A DNA stretch of 5,401 nucleotides from CAYJPV01 sp964396055. GTDB lineage: Bacteria > Acidobacteriota > Vicinamibacteria > Vicinamibacterales > JAKQTR01. Positions 1 through 5,401 of this stretch are shown piece by piece (the stretch's first letter is position 1; every line of letters starts with the position of its first letter). The stretch is taken from the NCBI GenBank assembly GCA_964396055.1, contig CAYNDV010000224.1, positions 1-5,401 of the forward strand, written 5' to 3'. Under the pieces are notes generated by a model that worked only from the letters and a program-made list of their open reading frames with translations, ran no database searches and had not been told where the DNA came from. The translations under genes were made by a program, and so were the position numbers.

Positions 1-20
1 ACGCCCCACGCCCCACGCCT
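1..20. repeat. Short tandem repeat of heptamer ACGCCCC at the window edge
   Basis: Two exact copies of ACGCCCC (1-7, 8-14) are followed by a partial third (ACGCC, 15-19), ending one base before the regulator stop codon at 21-23. On the coding strand this is GGGGCGT repeated just past the stop. The array may continue beyond the window. It is not a recognisable terminator, and nothing else is visible in these 20 bases. Confidence 0.5.
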
Positions 21-1515
<1,495 letters not shown>

Positions 1516-1523
<8 letters not shown>

Positions 1524-3564
1524 CGTCGCCGACCCCCTCGACCGGCAGCACGATGGTGAACGTCGTGCCTTCGCCGCGGGCCGAGTCGACCCGCAGGTGC
1601 CCGTGGTGGCGCTCGATGATGCCGTAGGCGATCGACAGGCCCAGCCCCGTGCCGGTGCGCTTCGTGGTGAAGAACGGCTCGAAGATGCGGGCTTTCGCCT
1701 CGTCGGGGATGCCCGGCCCGGTGTCCGAGAAGCGGAGTTCGACGGCGTGCTGGGCGGGAAGCGGGCGCGTCGAGATGCGCAGCGTGCCGCCCTGGGTCAT
1801 GGCCTCGGCGGCGTTGAGCACGATATTGAGCACCACCTGCCGCATCTGGTCGGCATCGGCCATGACGCTCGGCAGCGTCGCGTCGAGATCGAAGGTCAGC
1901 GTGATCGCGCGGAAGATCGTCTGGTTGCGGACCAGCGCCAGGACGTCTTCCACGACGTGGTTCATGTTCAGCGTCGCGCGCTGGGGCCTGGTCTGGCGCG
2001 CGAAGTCGAGCAGGCCCTTGACGATCTTCCGGCAGCGCAGTGTCTCGTCCACGATGGTCTGCAGGTCTTCGCGCCAGGGATGGTCGGCCGGCAGGTCCTC
2101 GAGCATCAGGCTGCTGTTGGTGAGGATGCCGGTGAGCGGGTTGTTGATCTCGTGGGCCACGCCCGCCGACAGCTTGCCGATGGCCGCCATCTTCTCGTTC
2201 TGAATCAGGTGGGCCTGCATGGCCCGCAGCTCCGCGGTGCGTTGCTCGACCTTGCGCTCGAGTTCGTCTGCGCTTTCGCGCATCAACGCGTTGGCCCGCT
2301 CGAGTTCGGCGGTCATCGTGTTGAACCGGTCGGCCAGGTAGCCCAGCTCGTCGGTGGACGACACCGGCACCTTGCGCGAGAAGTCGCCCTCGGCGATGCG
2401 CTGGGCGGCCCCGGCCATGTCGTGGATCGGCCCCGAGATCCGCCGGGCGACGCGCATCGCCATCAGGTGCACGAGCACGATGCCCACGGCCGCGATGCCC
2501 AGGAACACCAGCAGGCTGCGCAGGAGGCTGTCGGTGTACGGCCGCTCGAGGACGCCCACGTACAGCATGCCGATCGTCCGGCCCTGGAGGTTGCGGATCG
2601 GCGCGTAAGCGGACAGGTACCAGTCGTTGACGACAAAGGCCCGGTCGTTCCACGTGCGGCCCTCGTCCAGCACCTGTTCGGCCACGGCCGCGGACGCCTG
2701 CGTGCCGATCGAACGGGATCCGTCGCGGTTGCGGACGTTGGTCGAAATCCGGACGTCCCCCTGGAAGATCGTGGCCGTGCCCACGGGCCGGCCCTTGTAC
2801 TCCTCCTCCCTGAAGACGGTATGGCGGATCTTGTCGACGATGTCGTAGTTGCGGTTGAGGAGCACGCCGCCGTACAACACCCCTACGAGTCGGCCGCCCG
2901 GCGTGAAGACCGGCGCCGCACCCTTCAGCATCATGCCCGCCGTCAGGTGCGTGTCGGTGCGGGGGCGGGCCAGGGGGGTCGGTGCGAGCGTGATGGCGGC
3001 CTGCGACGCCAGGTCCGGCGACTCGATCGCGAGGTCGTCCGCCGGCACCACCTCCGTGCTCGCGACGGGGGCCTGGTCCTTGAGCACCCGCCGCACCAGC
3101 TCGTCGGTGGTCTCCACTTTCACGTCCACTGCCTGGCCCCGCGCGCGGAACACGACCCAGCCCTCCGCGTCGGTGAGCGTCAGCACGTCGAGGCGCTCGG
3201 CCCGGCGGATGCGCTCCATCTCGTCGGCCAGCCCCGTCATGTCGCGCCGCTGGAGGGCCCCGTAGACGACCATGCGCGTGGCGTGGATGCGCAGGGCGTT
3301 CTCCAGCCGGTCGAGGCTCGACTGGTAGATCTCCGTTGCGGCCCCGAGGTCGGAGTTTACCTGGGCCTGGGCCTGGACGAACACGCCCTTGCGGATCATG
3401 CCCACGCCCACCACCGTGGTCACGACCGCCGGCAGCAGGATCACCAGCGTGAAATTGCGGACGAGCCGGCCCTGGATGCTGCGGCCGCGGAGGAGATCGT
3501 GCAGGCGGGCGCGCCAGTCGAGGGCGTGGGCGAGCAGGTCTTCGGTCGGTGGCTGCACGGGCAT
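1516..3564 (-). CDS. Membrane sensor histidine kinase with periplasmic Cache-type sensor, HAMP, HisKA and HATPase domains
   Basis: This 682-residue protein is an inner-membrane kinase that would sense a periplasmic ligand and phosphorylate the regulator encoded next. Order: an Arg-rich cytoplasmic N-terminus (1-36); TM1 about 37-57; periplasmic region about 58-347; TM2 about 349-370; HAMP about 371-424; a helical linker rich in Glu/Arg/Leu (418-456); HisKA with H box VAHEINNPLTGI and phospho-acceptor His471; then the ATPase with N box NIVLNAAEAM (580-589), G1 DTGPGI (614-619), F box FEPFFTTK (628-635) and G2 GTGLGL (638-643). All catalytic boxes are intact. The periplasmic part looks like two Cache modules: a membrane-distal one ending near GAAPVFTPGGRLVGVLYGG, and a proximal one with GTATIFQGD, WNDRAFVVNDWYLSAY and IGMLYVGVLERPY, typical of the Cache_3-like group. 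The ligand cannot be read from sequence. The gene starts 23 bases after the protease stop and overlaps the regulator by 8 bases. The start may instead be GTG at 3558 (680 residues). The architecture resembles ZraS/HydH-type kinases paired with NtrC-type regulators. Confidence 0.95.
1533..1539 (-). promoter_or_regulatory. Candidate ribosome binding site (GAGGGGG) for the response regulator
   Basis: A purine run within the 3' end of the kinase gene ends 9 bases before the ATG at 1523. Spacing is slightly long for its GAGG core but acceptable. With the 8-base gene overlap, it is consistent with coupled translation of kinase and regulator. Confidence 0.45.
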
Positions 3565-3565
3565 G

Positions 3566-3569
3566 CCTC
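3566..3569 (-). promoter_or_regulatory. Ribosome binding site (GAGG) for the histidine kinase; bears on start choice
   Basis: GAGG is only 1 base from the ATG at 3564, too close for normal initiation, but 7 bases from an in-frame GTG at 3558-3556 (codon 3). A weaker GGA at 3571-3573 is 6 bases from the ATG. The kinase may therefore start at either codon. The difference is two residues and does not affect TM1. Confidence 0.45.
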
Positions 3570-3574
3570 GTCCG

Positions 3575-3586
3575 CGCCGGCCGGCG
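3575..3586. repeat. 12-base perfect palindrome in the protease-kinase gap
   Basis: CGCCGGCCGGCG reads the same on both strands and fills about half of the only gene-free gap in the operon. As RNA it could form a stem of about 4 base pairs with a 4-base loop. There is no T-run after it, so it does not look like an intrinsic terminator. In DNA this rich in G and C such a palindrome may be chance. Confidence 0.3.
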
Positions 3587-3587
3587 G

Positions 3588-4085
3588 CTAGATCCCGCCG
3601 GCCTGCGCTTCCTGGGATGGCTGATCCGGTCGTGAGGCGCGCAGCGCCGCCCGCGCCGCCCGGGCCGCCTCAGGGACCGCGGCCGCCACATCCGGCGTCA
3701 GGCCCTCGCCGATCGTCTCCATGTCGGCCACTTCCACGGCGACGACATGGATGCGGCCTGGCAGGGGCACGCCAGCCTGGCGTCCGAGCCGGATGACCGT
3801 GGGGAGGCCCGCCGCGTGCGGCGAGGGGCCCTCGGCGGACCGCAGCGCCTCGAACGGGAACGACAGCACCGTGCCCGGCGCGTGGCAGCCGGTCTTGACC
3901 GCGTCCACCACGACGGCCTCATCGTAGCCCGTGAGTTCGTCGAGCAGATAGAACCCTGACAAGGCGCTGCGCCGGATCTCGACGTCCGCCGGCATCCCGG
4001 GGTCGTCCTGCAGCGCCCGGGCGACGGCCCACCCGACGCCATCGTCGGTGAGCACGTCGTTGCCGAGGCACAGGACCAGGGTCAC
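3588..4085 (-). CDS. Hydrogenase maturation protease (HyaD/HybD/HycI-type endopeptidase)
   Basis: This 165-residue cytoplasmic protease would remove the C-terminal tail of the hydrogenase large subunit after nickel insertion, the last step of active-site maturation. The length is normal for the family (about 150-190). The N-terminal signature is LGNDVLTDDGVG (residues 7-18). Three candidate Ni-sensing ligands line up with those known in E. coli HybD (Glu16, Asp62, His93): Asp15, Asp61 in VVVDAV, and His90 in SPHAAGLPT. The usual Gly-Thr-rich loop after strand 2 reads SALSGF (residues 40-45). I chose the GTG at 4085-4083 because the protein then begins directly at the first beta strand (TLVLCLGN), GGAG lies 6 bases upstream (4092-4095), and the codon overlaps the hydrogenase TGA as GTGA. 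The same frame stays open far upstream inside the hydrogenase gene, but that part is low-complexity shadow sequence. Immediate adjacency to the large subunit makes that subunit its likely substrate. Confidence 0.95.
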   Translation of the reverse strand: MTLVLCLGNDVLTDDGVGWAVARALQDDPGMPADVEIRRSALSGFYLLDELTGYDEAVVVDAVKTGCHAPGTVLSFPFEALRSAEGPSPHAAGLPTVIRLGRQAGVPLPGRIHVVAVEVADMETIGEGLTPDVAAAVPEAARAARAALRASRPDQPSQEAQAGGI

Positions 4086-5401
4086 AGTCGGCTCCGCCGC
4101 TCGATGACGTCCACCACCCGGCCGTCCGGGCCGCGCACCGTGGCCGTCAGCGGCATCTCGCCCGGCAGCGAGTGGGTGGCGCAGCCGAAACACGGGTCGT
4201 AGGCGCGGAACGCCATTTCGACCATGTTGAGCAGGCCGTGGTCGACCTGGCCGCCGTGGATCACGCCTTCCGCGGCCTTGCGCACCGACATCTGGATCGG
4301 CGCGGAGTTGTGGACCGTGGCCACGATCAGGTTGACGGCGGTCAGGATGCCGTTGGCGTCGGTCCGGTAGTGATGGACCAGCGTGCCCCGCGGCGCTTCG
4401 ACGATGCCGATGCCCTCGTCCGGGGGCTGCTCCGGCAGGCGCCGCACCACGGGGTCGAGGATCTCCGGGTCGTTGGCCAGCTGGGCGATGACCTCGGTGG
4501 CCTGCAGGGCTTCGATCAGCCGCGCCCAGTGCGTGGCCAGGGTGGCGTGCACCGGCTTGCCGCCGAGGGTGGCGAACAGCTGCTCGTAGTGTTCCTGGGC
4601 CCGCGGCGTGGCCATGCCGTCGGCCACGTTCAGGCGCGCGAGGGGCGCCACGCGGTAGAGGCCGCTCTCCGGGCCGTCCACGAAGCCTTTCCAGCCGGGC
4701 TTCTTGAGGAACGGGAACTTGATGTACGACCAGGGCTCGACGTGCTCCTCGATGTACTGGAGGTAGTCCTGTGTCTCGAACTGCGCCAGCCGCTTGCCGG
4801 ACGGGTCGATGACGCGCAGCTGCCCCCGATACCAGTTCACCTTGCCCTGGGCGTCCACCATGCCCATGTAGTTCGTCCGGTGGGCGTAGTGGTCGGCCAG
4901 GATCGTGTCCACATAGGCCTTGTTCCCCAGGACGATGTCGGCGAACGCCTTCAGCGAGAACTGGGCGAAATCCACCAGGCCCGGTGCGGCCGCCTTCAGC
5001 TCCTCGACCATCTCGCGCTTGAGTGGCTTGCTGACGCCGCCCGGGAGGCCGAAGACCGGGTGGATGACCTTGCCGGCCATCTGCTCCATGAAGTGGCGGG
5101 CCTTCTTGCGGGCCTCGATCACCTGGCCGCCGATCTCGAGCCCCACCTTGCCGATGACGCCGACGACGTTGCGGGCTCCCGGCGGCGCCCCCGGCCCGAC
5201 GATGAAGTCGGGGCCGCCGAGGAAGTAGAAGTGCAGCGTGTGGTCCTCGAACATGAAGAGGTTGTAGAAGAGCTCGCGCACCTTGTGGCCGGCCGGCGGC
5301 GGGTCGACGTGGTACAGCGCGTCGAGGGCCCGCGACGAGGCCATGTGGTGGGCCGACGGGCACACGCCGCAGATGCGCTGCGTGATGCGCGGCATCTCCT
5401 C
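4082..5401 (-). CDS. [NiFe]-hydrogenase large (catalytic) subunit, group 3-like, 5'-truncated by window edge
   Basis: This is the Ni-Fe active-site subunit, which activates or produces H2 with a small iron-sulfur subunit (not in the window; probably just upstream). The visible part is 439 residues. The frame is open to position 5401, with two Glu codons before the first Met (5395), so the true start lies outside. That Met falls only a few residues before the L1 motif, which in this family usually sits about 50-60 residues in. L1 is RICGVCPSAHH (5345-5377) and L2 is DPCFGCATH (4172-4198); their four cysteines are the expected Ni-Fe ligands. The conserved EAPRG segment is also present. A 29-residue tail follows the L2 His, as expected for a precursor cleaved after that His. 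No twin-arginine signal is expected on this subunit. L1 and L2 resemble cytoplasmic group 3 enzymes (MvhA/FrhA branch) more than membrane-bound group 1; this subgroup call is inferred from motif memory. The gene ends in TGA overlapping the protease start by 4 bases. Confidence 0.95.
   Translation of the reverse strand, partial: EEMPRITQRICGVCPSAHHMASSRALDALYHVDPPPAGHKVRELFYNLFMFEDHTLHFYFLGGPDFIVGPGAPPGARNVVGVIGKVGLEIGGQVIEARKKARHFMEQMAGKVIHPVFGLPGGVSKPLKREMVEELKAAAPGLVDFAQFSLKAFADIVLGNKAYVDTILADHYAHRTNYMGMVDAQGKVNWYRGQLRVIDPSGKRLAQFETQDYLQYIEEHVEPWSYIKFPFLKKPGWKGFVDGPESGLYRVAPLARLNVADGMATPRAQEHYEQLFATLGGKPVHATLATHWARLIEALQATEVIAQLANDPEILDPVVRRLPEQPPDEGIGIVEAPRGTLVHHYRTDANGILTAVNLIVATVHNSAPIQMSVRKAAEGVIHGGQVDHGLLNMVEMAFRAYDPCFGCATHSLPGEMPLTATVRGPDGRVVDVIERRSRL
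4092..4095 (-). promoter_or_regulatory. Ribosome binding site (GGAG) for the maturation protease
   Basis: GGAG lies inside the last codons of the hydrogenase gene, 6 bases before the GTG at 4085. It supports this unusual start codon. Together with the GTGA overlap it suggests that protease translation is coupled to that of its substrate. Confidence 0.65.

Noticed and set aside
3565..3587. Transcription terminator between protease and kinase
   Set aside because: The palindrome there gives only a short stem and no T-run follows, so read-through is expected.
3588..5363. Reading the protease as the C-terminal end of a 591-residue protein extending through the hydrogenase gene
   Set aside because: The upstream part is Arg/Gly/Pro/Ala shadow sequence of the large subunit. 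The protease fold begins at the GTG at 4085, which has a ribosome binding site.

Overview
This window is a dense, GC-rich (roughly two thirds G+C by eye), bacterial-type stretch in which every supportable gene lies on the minus strand. Read from the right edge to the left, it holds the 3' part of a [NiFe]-hydrogenase large subunit, its C-terminal maturation endopeptidase, a membrane sensor histidine kinase with a periplasmic Cache-type sensor, and an NtrC-family sigma54-dependent response regulator. Junctions are a 4-base overlap (GTGA), a 23-base gap and an 8-base overlap (ATGACTAG), so the four genes look like one operon entering from beyond position 5401. No promoter or terminator is convincing inside the window, and no gene-free stretch reaches 300 bases.

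Region by region: 5401-4082 is the catalytic large subunit, missing its N-terminus at the window edge. It has both cysteine pairs that bind the Ni-Fe site (RICGVC near the start, DPCFGCATH near the end) and a 29-residue C-terminal tail to be cleaved. The motifs resemble cytoplasmic group 3 enzymes, most like the Mvh/Frh branch (3c/3a), but the subgroup is an inference. 4085-3588 is the matching nickel-dependent protease. 3564-1516 is a 682-residue kinase with two membrane segments, a large double-Cache-like periplasmic region, HAMP, HisKA and HATPase domains. 1523-21 is a 500-residue regulator with REC, sigma54-activating AAA+ and Fis-type HTH domains. The last 20 bases at the left edge carry a short heptamer tandem repeat.

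How they may work together: the first two genes make and mature a hydrogenase. The last two form a cognate two-component pair that would activate a sigma54 promoter in response to a periplasmic signal. Their place in the same transcription unit suggests, without proving it, that the pair controls the hydrogenase operon and perhaps itself. This differs from the well-known H2-sensing arrangement (HoxBC/HupUV regulatory hydrogenase with a soluble PAS kinase and HoxA/HupR), because this kinase looks outward through a Cache domain.

Organism: high GC, tight operons and the NtrC/Cache-kinase combination fit groups such as Acidobacteriota, Myxococcota/Desulfobacterota-like lineages or Methylomirabilota/Rokubacteria. 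The window alone cannot decide among them.
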